Origin: Candidatus Caccomonas pullistercoris
GTDB lineage: Bacteria > Bacteroidota > Bacteroidia > Bacteroidales > Bacteroidaceae
NCBI GenBank assembly: GCA_018714085.1
Contig: DVNY01000060.1
Coordinates: 1-41,629, forward strand
Direction: 5' to 3'
Length of the DNA stretch: 41,629 nucleotides
The position numbers were made by a program, and so were the translations under genes. Below the pieces are notes generated by a model. It saw only the letters and a list, made by a program, of their open reading frames with translations. It searched no databases and was not told the DNA's origin. Shown piece after piece: positions 26,080 through 35,138 of this stretch. Position 1 is the stretch's first letter. Every line of letters starts with the position of its first letter.

Positions 26080-27015
26080 ATGAACGACAATTCATTTATG
26101 GTATTCTCGGGCACCAAGTCCAGATATTTGGCCGAGAAAATCTGTGCCAGTCTGGGCTGTCCCCTTGGCAATCTGGTGATCACGCACTTCGCTGACGGCG
26201 AATTCGCCGTCAGCTACGAGGAGTCAATCCGCGGACGCGACGTATTCCTCGTACAATCCACCTTCCCCAACTCCGACAACCTCATGGAGCTCTTGCTGAT
26301 GATCGATGCCGCCAAGCGTGCATCGGCCCACAGCATCGTGGCCGTCATCCCCTACTTCGGCTGGGCACGCCAAGACCGCAAGGACAAACCGCGCGTCTCG
26401 ATCGGAGCCAAGCTCGTTGCCGACCTGCTCAGCGTAGCCGGTATCGACCGCCTCATCACCATGGACCTCCATGCCGACCAGGAACAAGGTTTTTTCGACG
26501 TACCGGTTGACCATCTCTACGCCTCGACCATCATGCTTCCTTATATCAAGACACTCAACCTGCCCAACCTCTGCATCGCCACGCCCGACGTCGGCGGTTC
26601 GAAACGAGCCAGCACCTATGCCAAATACCTCGATTGCCCGCTCGTCCTGTGCAACAAGACCCGCAAGCAGGCCAACGTAGTCGAGACCATGCAGATCATC
26701 GGCGACGTGAAAGGCATGGACGTCATCCTTGTCGACGACATCGTTGACACAGCCGGCACCATCACGAAAGCGGCCGACCTGATGATGGAAAACGGAGCCA
26801 ACAGCGTGCGCGCCATCGCCTCACACTGCGTCATGTCCGGCCCCGCCACAGAACGCATTGAGGCCTCGAAGCTCCAAGAGATTGTGTTCACGGACAGCAT
26901 CCCCTACACGCACGACTGCAAAAAGGTGAAGCAACTGACCGTCGCCGACATGTTTGCCGAAACCATACGACGCGTCATGTCGAACGAGAGCATCAGTTCG
27001 CAGTACCTTATCTAA
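26080..27015 (+). CDS. prs: Ribose-phosphate pyrophosphokinase (PRPP synthetase)
   Basis: The enzyme makes PRPP from ribose-5-phosphate and ATP for purine, pyrimidine, histidine and NAD synthesis. The 311-residue protein is of class I length. It shows FSGTKSRYLAEKICASLG at the N-terminus, the RQDRKDKPR flexible/ATP-binding segment, the DLHADQEQGFFDVPVDHLYA metal- and ATP-binding stretch, the catalytic DVGGSKRA region and the PRPP-binding loop VILVDDIVDTAGTI. The family's SRYLAEKI element supports the ATG at 26080. It is the second gene after the ThiE-like gene and ends at a strong terminator. Confidence 0.97.
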   Translation: MNDNSFMVFSGTKSRYLAEKICASLGCPLGNLVITHFADGEFAVSYEESIRGRDVFLVQSTFPNSDNLMELLLMIDAAKRASAHSIVAVIPYFGWARQDRKDKPRVSIGAKLVADLLSVAGIDRLITMDLHADQEQGFFDVPVDHLYASTIMLPYIKTLNLPNLCIATPDVGGSKRASTYAKYLDCPLVLCNKTRKQANVVETMQIIGDVKGMDVILVDDIVDTAGTITKAADLMMENGANSVRAIASHCVMSGPATERIEASKLQEIVFTDSIPYTHDCKKVKQLTVADMFAETIRRVMSNESISSQYLI

Positions 27016-27037
27016 GCGAACGCCTGACATACTGATA

Positions 27038-27080
27038 CGCGAAGGGGGCGGGTCGATTGTTTCGACCCGCCCCCTTCGCG
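27038..27080. terminator. Strong bidirectional terminator hairpin
   Basis: CGCGAAGGGGGCGGGTCGA pairs perfectly over 19 bp with TCGACCCGCCCCCTTCGCG around the five-base loop ttgtt. It lies between the convergent prs stop (27015) and DUF4923 stop (27104). Confidence 0.85.
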
Positions 27081-27103
27081 TTGTGGCCACCGCGGCTACG
27101 CGG

Positions 27104-27730
27104 TCACTTCTCGAACTTCACGCCGACCTGCATGCCGTCGTAGCTCTTGAAGAGCGACGTCACCGTCGAGAGCATACCGTCTTCCGGCACGATCGACGTA
27201 AGTGAAGAGACAAGTGTCAGCAGTTTATCGGCCTGCACGGCCAGCTGCAGGTTATTCCCAGTCTTCTTCACGTTGGCCGACAAGGCCGTGAAGTTCAGTT
27301 TCTTCAACGTCAGGGTTGCGTCTTTCACCTCATACGTGCCCCGGATGGCATGGCCATTCAATTCGCAAGTGTACGTGCTGTCGCGGTTGAACGTCATCTT
27401 CACGACGCCCGGCTTGACACCGATTTTCTCCATGACGGACGAAAGTTTCTTCTCGGCGGTCTGCGCCATCACAGCCCCGCCGATTTTGCCCAGCACCTGG
27501 TCTGATTCGAGCACAAGCACCGGTTCTGCATACGTCCACGTACCGACCAGATCCTCGGCGGCCACCTTGTCTTTTCCCAACAAGGCCGACACATAATCCT
27601 TAGCCGTACTGCCCAGATTGAGACCGTCTGAGGCTTTCTTCAAAAGGTCGCCGAACGATTGGGCCGGGAGCGAGGCGCAACAAAAGCTCATCACTGTGAC
27701 AAGAATGCTTGCCCGCAAAAAACGTTTCAT
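27104..27730 (-). CDS. DUF4923 exported protein
   Basis: The 208-residue product starts MKRFLRASILVTVMSFCCAS, a signal peptide ending near LPAQ. The mature part matches the DUF4923 lipocalin-like Bacteroidetes family: SFGDLLKKASDGLNLGSTAK, then LVGTWTYAEPVLVLESD, VVKMTFNRDSTYTCELNGH and a final SLFKSYDGMQVGVKFEK. The function is unknown. The start at 27730 was preferred over 27748 because it begins at the signal-peptide lysine/arginine. It follows the M6 peptidase gene by 21 bp on the minus strand and probably shares its transcript. Confidence 0.86.
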   Translation of the reverse strand: MKRFLRASILVTVMSFCCASLPAQSFGDLLKKASDGLNLGSTAKDYVSALLGKDKVAAEDLVGTWTYAEPVLVLESDQVLGKIGGAVMAQTAEKKLSSVMEKIGVKPGVVKMTFNRDSTYTCELNGHAIRGTYEVKDATLTLKKLNFTALSANVKKTGNNLQLAVQADKLLTLVSSLTSIVPEDGMLSTVTSLFKSYDGMQVGVKFEK

Positions 27731-27751
27731 AACAAACTCTATTTTCAACGG

Positions 27752-29572
27752 TTATTCAACCAAAAGTTTTTGGGCTCCATTTGCTGATTTAAGCAGATAA
27801 AGGCCTTTCGACAGCTTCATGCGGGCTGCGGCGGCCGACGGAGCATCGAACAAGCGGCGGCCGTCGAGCGTGTAAACCGTCACCTCACCATCCATGACGA
27901 CATTGTCGATGCCCACCGTGGGGTCTTCGATGAATGTGAACGAGACAACGCCACGGCGTTCAGTGATGTCGAGGATCGGCTGTCCCATACCCTGTCCGCC
28001 GAGATATACGTCTGCGGCCGGCGTCGACTCGTCTGTCAAGTCGTGATTGGACGTCAGGCCGGGATAAAGGTCACCTTTGATCCAGTTGGTCTGCAAGTAG
28101 CCGTAATCGTCAACGTGCCCTTTGGCGTTGTCGGCCGGAATGTAAGTATAACGGGGGCGACGGGCTTCCGTGTTCACGTGATTGGAAATCCAGGAGTCGG
28201 CGTCATAGAAGATGTGATATACCAACATGCCGTGTCCCATGGTCGAGGGGAACCACTTGGTGCCGAGCTGGCGGTTTTCGAGGATGTAATACTCCTTCCC
28301 GTCGCGGCTTCTGGGATTCACAATCCGGTAAGCGCGCGGCCCTTCTTCATCGGTCAGTTTGTTCAACTCATAGACGCCCGGTTCCGTAAGGGTCTCCACT
28401 TCGAGCCAGCCGAGGAAGCAACGTTCGTAGGCAGTCAGTCCGATCGGCGTATAGCCATTGTTCCAATGTTCGCCGAGGTCCATAAGCGACCAATAGTCCA
28501 TACCGGTAATTCCGGTGTAGTTGATATCATACACGTCGGGGAGGCCAAGGCCGTGGCAGAACTCGTGGGCATACACGCCGACACCCGTGAGCTGCGTACC
28601 GACGCGCTGCGAACCGTTATAAAGGCCGAGCAGCTCATTCGTGGCCAGATAGGCGTTCACGGGAGTGCCGCTGATGAAAGCGTTGTTCAAACCGGCCTGA
28701 TGGGCCCAGATGAATCCTTCGGAGTCAGCACCGAAAGCCGACTGCTCGCCCTCGCCGGCATAATAGATGGAGAGCATGGGGATGCGGCCATTGGCGAGGA
28801 ACGGCTCAGTGTCCAGTCCTTGTGCGGTCAGGTAGTTGAGGCATTCAATCACGAGGTCGATCATGCGGCCGTCATTGCTGCCGTTCGAACCATGAGCGCC
28901 GTAGTAGTCGTGTTCGTGTTGGGCCATCATGCGTCCGACAACGCGATACTCAGGCTTGAACATGCCATAGCTGTTGTCGATGAAGTACTGGCGCAGGCTG
29001 CCTACCGAACCGTAAGAATCGCGATAGTTCTCGCCATTCATCTGCTCGTCGAGCGATTCTTCCGAAGCCAAGGTGAAAGGCAGGTCGGGGAACTCAACCA
29101 TGATGACGGGGATCACCACCTCGCCGATGCTCGGAATGCTGCTGCCTGCCGACTGTCCGTAGATGCCGAGACCGGTTGACTGCGGAGCTCCGACAAGTCG
29201 CGACTTGCGCACGCTGTTGGAGTCAGACTGCGTCAAGCGGTTGAACGCATCAGAGGCGGTGATGGCCGATTGTTTCACATAGTCAGCCTCAACAGCCGTA
29301 CGGGCGTCTTCGTCATGTGCGACGACGTCAGAAGCCACAAAGTCTCCGGACTTGTCAAAGCAGGCATAACACAAATCGCCTGCGGCATTGCGCACCAGCG
29401 CCCAGCCGTCGGGCGTGGCATAGAAACCGACGATGCCATTGCCGACCCTGTTGACCATTACTTCTGTACCGTCGCTCTGGCTGACGGGGAACAAACGCCG
29501 CATCGGATTGGCGGCAAACAATTGCCCGGCCGTCATGACCAAGGCAAGCAAAACAAGTGTAATTTTTCTCAT
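27752..29572 (-). CDS. Secreted M6-family metalloprotease with T9SS-like C-terminal tail
   Basis: This is a secreted zinc protease of 606 residues. The signal peptide is MRKITLVLLALVMTAGQLFA. A propeptide-like region follows (NPMRRLFPVSQSDGTEVMVN). The M6 (immune inhibitor A-like) domain has the zinc-binding motif HEFCH at residues 336-340 in YAHEFCHGLGLPDVYD, with a DYWSLMD Met-turn-like segment about 30 residues later. The last 45 residues (VTVYTLDGRRLFDAPSAAAA, then GLYLLKSANGAQKLLVE) resemble the C-terminal sorting/secretion domain of T9SS cargo. The start at 29572 follows the promoter. It leads a transcript with the DUF4923 gene. Likely substrates are extracellular proteins. Confidence 0.9.
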   Translation of the reverse strand: MRKITLVLLALVMTAGQLFAANPMRRLFPVSQSDGTEVMVNRVGNGIVGFYATPDGWALVRNAAGDLCYACFDKSGDFVASDVVAHDEDARTAVEADYVKQSAITASDAFNRLTQSDSNSVRKSRLVGAPQSTGLGIYGQSAGSSIPSIGEVVIPVIMVEFPDLPFTLASEESLDEQMNGENYRDSYGSVGSLRQYFIDNSYGMFKPEYRVVGRMMAQHEHDYYGAHGSNGSNDGRMIDLVIECLNYLTAQGLDTEPFLANGRIPMLSIYYAGEGEQSAFGADSEGFIWAHQAGLNNAFISGTPVNAYLATNELLGLYNGSQRVGTQLTGVGVYAHEFCHGLGLPDVYDINYTGITGMDYWSLMDLGEHWNNGYTPIGLTAYERCFLGWLEVETLTEPGVYELNKLTDEEGPRAYRIVNPRSRDGKEYYILENRQLGTKWFPSTMGHGMLVYHIFYDADSWISNHVNTEARRPRYTYIPADNAKGHVDDYGYLQTNWIKGDLYPGLTSNHDLTDESTPAADVYLGGQGMGQPILDITERRGVVSFTFIEDPTVGIDNVVMDGEVTVYTLDGRRLFDAPSAAAARMKLSKGLYLLKSANGAQKLLVE

Positions 29573-29596
29573 AGTGATAAACATCTATTTGCGCGA

Positions 29597-29604
29597 CAAA
29601 GTTA
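29597..29604 (-). promoter_or_regulatory. -7 promoter box of the M6 protease operon
   Basis: The minus strand reads TAACTTTG, a perfect match, 24 bases before the ATG at 29572. Confidence 0.6.
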
Positions 29605-29782
29605 ATACTTCCGTAACAATTAAAGCCTCTTTTAGCGCTGTTTATATTTACGCAACCTCAGATAATGCACACAGACGGGGCGAAGCCGGACGCAACTGTC
29701 CGACAAAGACAACCATGCATCGTGACCAGCGCCTCCGCCAAGGCCATCGTCCCGACCATCAAACCGTCCCCAAAAACGGGAC

Positions 29783-29845
29783 GGCTGACAGACATTTCTA
29801 AATGGCTGACAGGAAAAACGGAACGGCTGACAGGAAGGCCCCGTC
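29783..29845 (-). repeat. Three-unit 21-bp tandem array, GGCTGACAG (GTCAGCC on minus strand)
   Basis: GGCTGACAG starts at 29783, 29804 and 29825, exactly 21 bp apart: ggctgacagacatttct, ggctgacaggaaaaacgg and ggctgacaggaaggcccc. A degenerate fourth unit, gccgtccggtt, may begin at 29846, and a short hairpin (ccgtccc/gggacgg) precedes the array. The minus strand reads GTCAGCC-N14, as in the 14054-14137 array. The rest of the 29605-29924 spacer holds no supported gene. Confidence 0.8.
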
Positions 29846-29924
29846 GCCGTCCGGTTCATCCCGGCCGGCGACGAAGAAAATCCGGAATGCGGCCGCGGCG
29901 GTTCCTCCGCATGGCAAAAGGCAA

Positions 29925-29960
29925 CGGGGCCGGCACCGCTCTTCAACGATGCCGGCCCCG
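29925..29960 (-). terminator. Hairpin terminator downstream of the sulfatase gene
   Basis: CGGGGCCGGCA pairs with TGCCGGCCCCG over 11 bp with a 14-base loop. On the minus strand it begins 33 bases after the sulfatase stop and is followed by TTGCCTTTTGCC. Confidence 0.65.
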
Positions 29961-29992
29961 CCGGTTTATCTTCTGCTTAAAATTGTTTGGGC

Positions 29993-32905
29993 TTAGTTGA
30001 GCGCTACCTTATATGCGTCCGTGGCTGTACGGATGATGTAGAGGCCACGATCGGCATTGCGAATGTCGCGCACACGGATGCCTCGGAGGTCATAGACCTG
30101 GACCTTGTCGCCCATCTTAGCCAGTTCGGCACGCGTCATCGGGCGGTCAACTGGAAGTTCCACGCCTTCGATGCCCGTCAGGAGCTTGCTGGACCGCGGG
30201 ACGAAGCGATAACGGCTTCCGGCGTCGCTCACTGAATTCCCGCTGTAACCGTTGACTACCCAGAGCATATTGGCGGCTTCGCCGTTGCCGGAACCACGGT
30301 TGTTGAGCAGGGTGTTGAGCACTTGCAGACCATAGGTGCTGTTGTTCGACGTCTTGACGATCTGGAACTGGGCAGGCGTCCCGTCGCCGAACTGTACGTA
30401 ACGCTGCGTCACAGTGGTACGGTCGGCCTCGGGTTTCAGTGCTTCGTCCCACGTCGAGACGGTCGTCCCACTCGTGAAAATGAGCGGCTGTCCGTCGTAT
30501 GTATAGATCGTGAAGAAACGGCTGTTGCGACCCTCCATAAAATAGAAGAGCTGTTTTTCAGCATCGTCGCCGGTGAGTTCTTCGGAAGTGATCTGAATAG
30601 TCGGGTTGTCGTAGTGCTCGCCTTGGGTCCAGAAGAACTCTTGCGGACGGCTGTCCCGGATGTTATAATAATAACGGATAGAGTCGTTGCTGTACCGGAA
30701 AATTCCTTCAAAAGGCTCGGCCACTTCTCCTTCGTCCACAGACGCGTTCGGGTCGTAGAGTTCGAACTTGTATTGGCTGCCTTTGTTGGCTGCCACGTCT
30801 TCTACGCTGCCACCGTAGTCGTTGACCACCCATTTCATGCTGGCTTCCACACCATAGTCGCTACCACGGTTGTTCATCAGTTCGTCGCCTTGGCCGATCA
30901 TGTAGTAGTTGTCTTCCGCAGACTTGCGGATCACGAACTCACCGGCCGTCGGCGTGCCGTATTGCAAATACTTGTCGACAACTGTCGTAGCGGATTCATT
31001 CGGTTTCCCGTCGTTCCACGTAGCCGACGTCGTACCGTCGACATAATCTACGTTCTGCCCGTCAAGCGTTTTGATGCGAAAGTGGTTCTCGTCAGAGCCT
31101 TTCTCGAAATAAAAAAGCTGCAAGGAGAGCCCGTCTCTCTCGGTCCGGTTCAACGTAGTACTGGCTTGAATGGCCTTATAGCCATAGTGTTCGCCCTGCG
31201 TCCAATATGCATTGCGATGGATGCCGCCGGCCGAAAACTGGTTGTCGACAATGCGATAATAATGTTTCTGCATGTCGTCGCTATATTGGAAGATGCGGTC
31301 GTCGGGAGTGAGGACGGTGCCCGGTTCAGCCACCAACAAAGGATCGTCGGGCCAAGGAGCCACCTCGCCCGTAGCCTTGAACGAAGGACGCTGGGCTCCA
31401 TAAGAGCGCAACGAGTCGGCCAGTTCGATCGACAGTTCGCGGGCCACGTCGGGCAGTTCGTCGATAAGGTTGTTTTCTTCGCTGATGTCTTCCTTGATAT
31501 TATACAAGCGGCGCTCTTGTGTCTCCCAGAAATACAGGAGGTGATAATCGCCCTTCATGATGGCCGAGTATGCGCCGTAGCCTTCCTCACGGCTCTGGCT
31601 CTCGCCCCAAAGGTTCGGGAAGTGCCAGATGTTGACACGGTCGCGGCCCTGCGTGTTGTTCTTGATGATGTCCACGATGCTCCGGCCGTCCACATGCTGC
31701 ACGGGCTTGTAGTCCGTGACGCCAGCCATCTCCAAGATCGTGGGATAGAAGTCCTCGATCATCACGCGGCTGTTGTTCGATGTGCCGGCGTATTGGTCGG
31801 TCACGCCGGGCCAGTAAACGATCATCGGCTCGCGGACGCCTCCCATGTACGACGAGCCCTTTCCGCCGCGGAGCGGATAGTTCTGATCGCGGTTTGCACG
31901 TCCTTGACGGACAGACACAGCCTGGCCGCCGTTGTCCGACATGAAGATGATGATGGTGTTCTCTGCCAACCCGGGACGCGACTCCAAGAATTCCCGGATG
32001 TCGCCCAAGCTCTTGTCCATTCCCTCGACGAGAGCGGCATGGTTAACCTCGCTCGAATTCAACTGCACGCCCAGCATGGGGTCGACCTTGTTCTTGTAGT
32101 TGTTCGAGAACCTCGTATCCTCGGTATAAGGTACGTGGATGGCATAATGGGACATATAAAGATAGAACGGCTTATTGTCCTCGTTTTTATCCAAGAACTC
32201 ACCCACCTTCTTAATAGCCTCCCGGGTCAATGCTTCGGTAAGGAAGATATTGTCTTTTGCATAATCGTCAAGGCCGGGAACGGGGTAGTTGGCGTTGCCG
32301 TAGGGAGGCAAGTAGCTGCCGGGGCCTCCGGCCTCGCTACCAGCGATGTTCACATCATAGCCCATCGTCAGCGGATCAGCGCCCGTCGTTGTACGCGACC
32401 CGTAGTGAGCCTTGCCGCAATGGATCGTATAATAGCCATTGTCTTTCAGCACTTGGGGCAAAGACGTGACGCGTACGCTGTTCACCGTATCTTTCGGATC
32501 CGTCGTAGTCGCAGGCTGGATACCGTTATAGTTCCAGTCCGGAAGTTCAATCACGTTGCTGCCGGCGTCGGTCTTCGTGTTGTAGTTCAACGTCCAGTTC
32601 GTCACGCGGTGGCGCGCAGCGTTCATGCCCGACATCAAGCTCGCACGTGACGGCGAAGAGATGGCGCAGGCATAGGCGTCAGTGAATTTCACGCCTGCCT
32701 CAGCCAGTTTTTCCATGTTGGGCGTACGATAGCGCTCATTGAGCGGCGTTCTCTCTGTCCAGAAAGGCAGAGACGTTTCCTGCCAACCCATATCGTCGAC
32801 AAGGAAAAGGATGATGTTGGGACGCGTCTGGGCGTTCATGCTCATGGCAAAGGCCATGGCACTTCCCGTCAGCAAACCCAAACGTAATGGAGTAGTGTTT
32901 CTCAT
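29993..32905 (-). CDS. Exported sulfatase with tandem C-terminal repeat domains and T9SS-like tail
   Basis: This is an arylsulfatase-superfamily enzyme of 970 residues, against a usual 450-600. The signal peptide is in MRNTTPLRLGLLTGSAMAFA. The catalytic domain starts TRPNIILFLVDDMGWQ (metal Asp pair). Its active-site motif is Ser83-S-P-S-R, the serine form whose Ser is oxidised to formylglycine by the radical-SAM enzyme anSME. Later come HCGKAHYG, FLYMSHYAIHVPY and FMSDNGGQA. The catalytic part ends near residue 535. Two related modules of about 170-190 residues follow, with shared WTQGEHY, LFYF, a YDG/LDG motif, MNNRGS/LNNRGS and WVVN. The end (VQVYDLRGIRVRDIRNADRG, then LYIIRTATDAYKVALN) looks like a T9SS tail. 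Sulfated glycans, such as host mucin, are plausible substrates. No maturase gene is nearby. Confidence 0.92.
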   Translation of the reverse strand: MRNTTPLRLGLLTGSAMAFAMSMNAQTRPNIILFLVDDMGWQETSLPFWTERTPLNERYRTPNMEKLAEAGVKFTDAYACAISSPSRASLMSGMNAARHRVTNWTLNYNTKTDAGSNVIELPDWNYNGIQPATTTDPKDTVNSVRVTSLPQVLKDNGYYTIHCGKAHYGSRTTTGADPLTMGYDVNIAGSEAGGPGSYLPPYGNANYPVPGLDDYAKDNIFLTEALTREAIKKVGEFLDKNEDNKPFYLYMSHYAIHVPYTEDTRFSNNYKNKVDPMLGVQLNSSEVNHAALVEGMDKSLGDIREFLESRPGLAENTIIIFMSDNGGQAVSVRQGRANRDQNYPLRGGKGSSYMGGVREPMIVYWPGVTDQYAGTSNNSRVMIEDFYPTILEMAGVTDYKPVQHVDGRSIVDIIKNNTQGRDRVNIWHFPNLWGESQSREEGYGAYSAIMKGDYHLLYFWETQERRLYNIKEDISEENNLIDELPDVARELSIELADSLRSYGAQRPSFKATGEVAPWPDDPLLVAEPGTVLTPDDRIFQYSDDMQKHYYRIVDNQFSAGGIHRNAYWTQGEHYGYKAIQASTTLNRTERDGLSLQLFYFEKGSDENHFRIKTLDGQNVDYVDGTTSATWNDGKPNESATTVVDKYLQYGTPTAGEFVIRKSAEDNYYMIGQGDELMNNRGSDYGVEASMKWVVNDYGGSVEDVAANKGSQYKFELYDPNASVDEGEVAEPFEGIFRYSNDSIRYYYNIRDSRPQEFFWTQGEHYDNPTIQITSEELTGDDAEKQLFYFMEGRNSRFFTIYTYDGQPLIFTSGTTVSTWDEALKPEADRTTVTQRYVQFGDGTPAQFQIVKTSNNSTYGLQVLNTLLNNRGSGNGEAANMLWVVNGYSGNSVSDAGSRYRFVPRSSKLLTGIEGVELPVDRPMTRAELAKMGDKVQVYDLRGIRVRDIRNADRGLYIIRTATDAYKVALN

Positions 32906-32985
32906 CGCTTTACTAATTTTGAGTTGTTTGATTGGTAAGTCTCGTTTTGTGGGCGCAGCACTTCTGCTTACACCTTAACTGACAG

Positions 32986-32993
32986 CAAAAGTA
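32986..32993 (-). promoter_or_regulatory. -7 promoter box of the sulfatase gene
   Basis: The minus strand reads TACTTTTG, a match to TAnnTTTG, about 80 bases before the ATG at 32905. Confidence 0.5.
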
Positions 32994-33056
32994 ACTAATA
33001 AAAATGGCAAAAGCCTTATCGCCGTATAAAAATTTCGCGGCTTTGGCATAAAAAGC

Positions 33057-33064
33057 TAAATTTG
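33057..33064 (+). promoter_or_regulatory. -7 promoter box of the class 3 FBPase gene
   Basis: TAAATTTG matches TAnnTTTG, 29 bases before the ATG at 33094. The leader is A-rich (gaaaagaca). Confidence 0.55.
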
Positions 33065-33093
33065 CACCTAAGAACTCTGAAAAGACACTGCAT

Positions 33094-35085
33094 ATGGCTC
33101 CAACGACCAACACACAAACCGATAACGTCATCAAGGACCTGCGCTACCTGCGCCTGCTGGCCCGCGACTTCCCGACGATTTCAAGCGTCACTACTGAGAT
33201 CATCAACCTCGAAGCCATCCTTCACCTGCCCAAAGCCACGGAGCATTTCATGGCCGACCTGCACGGCGAGAACGAGGCGTTCCAGCACATCTTGCGCAAC
33301 GCTTCGGGAAACATCAAGCGCAAGGTGAACGAGCTGTTCGGCAACACGTTGCGCGAACAGGAAAAGAAAGACCTCTGCACGCTCATCTATTATCCCGAGC
33401 AGAAACTTGAACTCGTGAAAGCCAGCGACGACCATCTTGACGACTACTATCAGACCACGCTGAACCAGCTCGTGACGGTATGCCGCAACGTCTCGTCGAA
33501 ATACACACGCTCCAAGGTCCGCAAAAGCCTGCCCGAAGAATTCTCATATATAATAGAGGAATTGCTTCACGAGTCCATCGAGGACCACAACAAGCAGGCC
33601 TATTTCAACGTCATCATCCACACGATCATCTCGACCGGTCGCGCGGACGACTTCATCATCGCCCTGTGCTACCTGATCCAACGCTTGGCCATCGATCAAC
33701 TCCACATCCTCGGCGACATATACGACCGCGGCCCCGGCGCCCACCTCATCATGGACACGCTCAGCCACTACCACAACCTGGACATCGAATGGGGCAACCA
33801 CGACGTGCTCTGGATGGGCGCGGCAGCGGGCAGCCCGGTCTGCGTGGCGGGCCTGTTGCGCCTTTCGCTGCGCTACGCCAACACGCAGACGCTCGAAGAG
33901 GGCTACGGCATCAACATGGTGCCCCTCGCCACCTTTGCCATGGAGACGTATGCCGACGATGAATGCCGGCCTTTCCGGCCCAAGACGGACGAAGGGCAAG
34001 ACCTGAGCGACAAGACCCTGCGCCTCATCACCGAGATGCACAAAGCCATCGCCGTCATCCAGTTCAAGCTCGAAGGCCAGCTCTACGAGCGTCACCCGGA
34101 ATGGGGGATGAAAGACCGCGCACTGCTCCGCGCCATTGACTATGACAGCCATACCATCACGTTAGACGGGAAATCCTATCCCTTGCTCGACCACACATTC
34201 CCGACCATCGACCCGGCTGACCCGTTCGCGCTCACGGCGGAAGAATCGGAACTGATGGAAAAACTGACCCACTCCTTCCGCATATGCGACCGGCTCCAAC
34301 GCCACATGGCCTGCCTGTTGACCCACGGGGCAATGTTCGGCGTCTACAACTCGAACCTGCTCTTCCACGCCTCTATCCCCCTGAACGAAGACGGCAGTCT
34401 TCGCGAAGTCAGCGTCGGCCACGAACGCGTAAAAGGCAAGGAACTGCTCAAAAAGGTTGAAGAGATGATCCGTACGGCTTTCGACCACAGCGCGGAGGCG
34501 ACAGACAAAGAAGAAGCGCTCGACTTTTTCTGGTATCTCTGGTGCGGCCCCGACTCACCGCTCTTTGACAAATCGAAAATGGCAACGTTCGAACGCTACT
34601 TCATCGCCGACCGCGAAACGCACGTCGAAGAGAAAGGCTGGTACTATAAGTTGCGCGACAACGCGGCCATCTGTGACCGCATCCTCGACGAGTTCGGCGT
34701 GAAAGGCACTCACCGCCACATCATCAACGGGCACGTTCCCGTCCGTGTCGGCAACGGCGAAAACCCGATCAAGGCCGACGGGCGGCTGATGGTGATCGAC
34801 GGCGGATTCGCCAAAGCCTACCACAACACGACAGGCATCGCCGGATACACACTCGTCTATCACAGCCGAGGGTTCCAACTCGTACAACACGAGCCCTTCA
34901 CCTCGACGGAAGAAGCCATCCGCAACGGGACGGACATCAAGAGCACGACGCAAATCGTCGAAATGACAGGACAACGGGCCATGGTGAACGACACAGACAT
35001 CGGCGCCGAACTACGCATACAGATTGCTGACCTGAACAACCTGCTGCTGGCCTACCGGCGCGGTTACATCAAAGAGAAAAGCTGA
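33094..35085 (+). CDS. fbp: Fructose-1,6-bisphosphatase, class 3
   Basis: This gluconeogenic enzyme hydrolyses fructose-1,6-bisphosphate to fructose-6-phosphate. The 663 residues are the normal length for class III, the metallophosphatase-fold type found in Firmicutes and Bacteroidetes. Visible motifs are FMADLHGENEAF (first metal His/Asp), LGDIYDRGPGAHLIMDTL (GDxxDRG), IEWGNHDVLWMGAAAG (GNHD), the C-terminal INGHVPVRVGNGENPIKADG and MVIDGGFAKAYHNTTGIAGY. The ATG at 33094 is the first after the promoter. Monocistronic: a repeat hairpin and a new promoter lie before the next gene. Confidence 0.97.
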   Translation: MAPTTNTQTDNVIKDLRYLRLLARDFPTISSVTTEIINLEAILHLPKATEHFMADLHGENEAFQHILRNASGNIKRKVNELFGNTLREQEKKDLCTLIYYPEQKLELVKASDDHLDDYYQTTLNQLVTVCRNVSSKYTRSKVRKSLPEEFSYIIEELLHESIEDHNKQAYFNVIIHTIISTGRADDFIIALCYLIQRLAIDQLHILGDIYDRGPGAHLIMDTLSHYHNLDIEWGNHDVLWMGAAAGSPVCVAGLLRLSLRYANTQTLEEGYGINMVPLATFAMETYADDECRPFRPKTDEGQDLSDKTLRLITEMHKAIAVIQFKLEGQLYERHPEWGMKDRALLRAIDYDSHTITLDGKSYPLLDHTFPTIDPADPFALTAEESELMEKLTHSFRICDRLQRHMACLLTHGAMFGVYNSNLLFHASIPLNEDGSLREVSVGHERVKGKELLKKVEEMIRTAFDHSAEATDKEEALDFFWYLWCGPDSPLFDKSKMATFERYFIADRETHVEEKGWYYKLRDNAAICDRILDEFGVKGTHRHIINGHVPVRVGNGENPIKADGRLMVIDGGFAKAYHNTTGIAGYTLVYHSRGFQLVQHEPFTSTEEAIRNGTDIKSTTQIVEMTGQRAMVNDTDIGAELRIQIADLNNLLLAYRRGYIKEKS

Positions 35086-35138
35086 CCTGCGCCCGCTCAC
35101 GCAAACGATGGCCGGCCGGACGCCGCGCGGCCACTACT

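Noticed and set aside
30323-32650. A plus-strand open frame of 775 codons opposite the sulfatase gene
   Set aside because: It lies wholly antisense to a gene with clear motifs, has no recognisable domain or promoter, and long antisense frames are expected from the GC-rich codon pattern.
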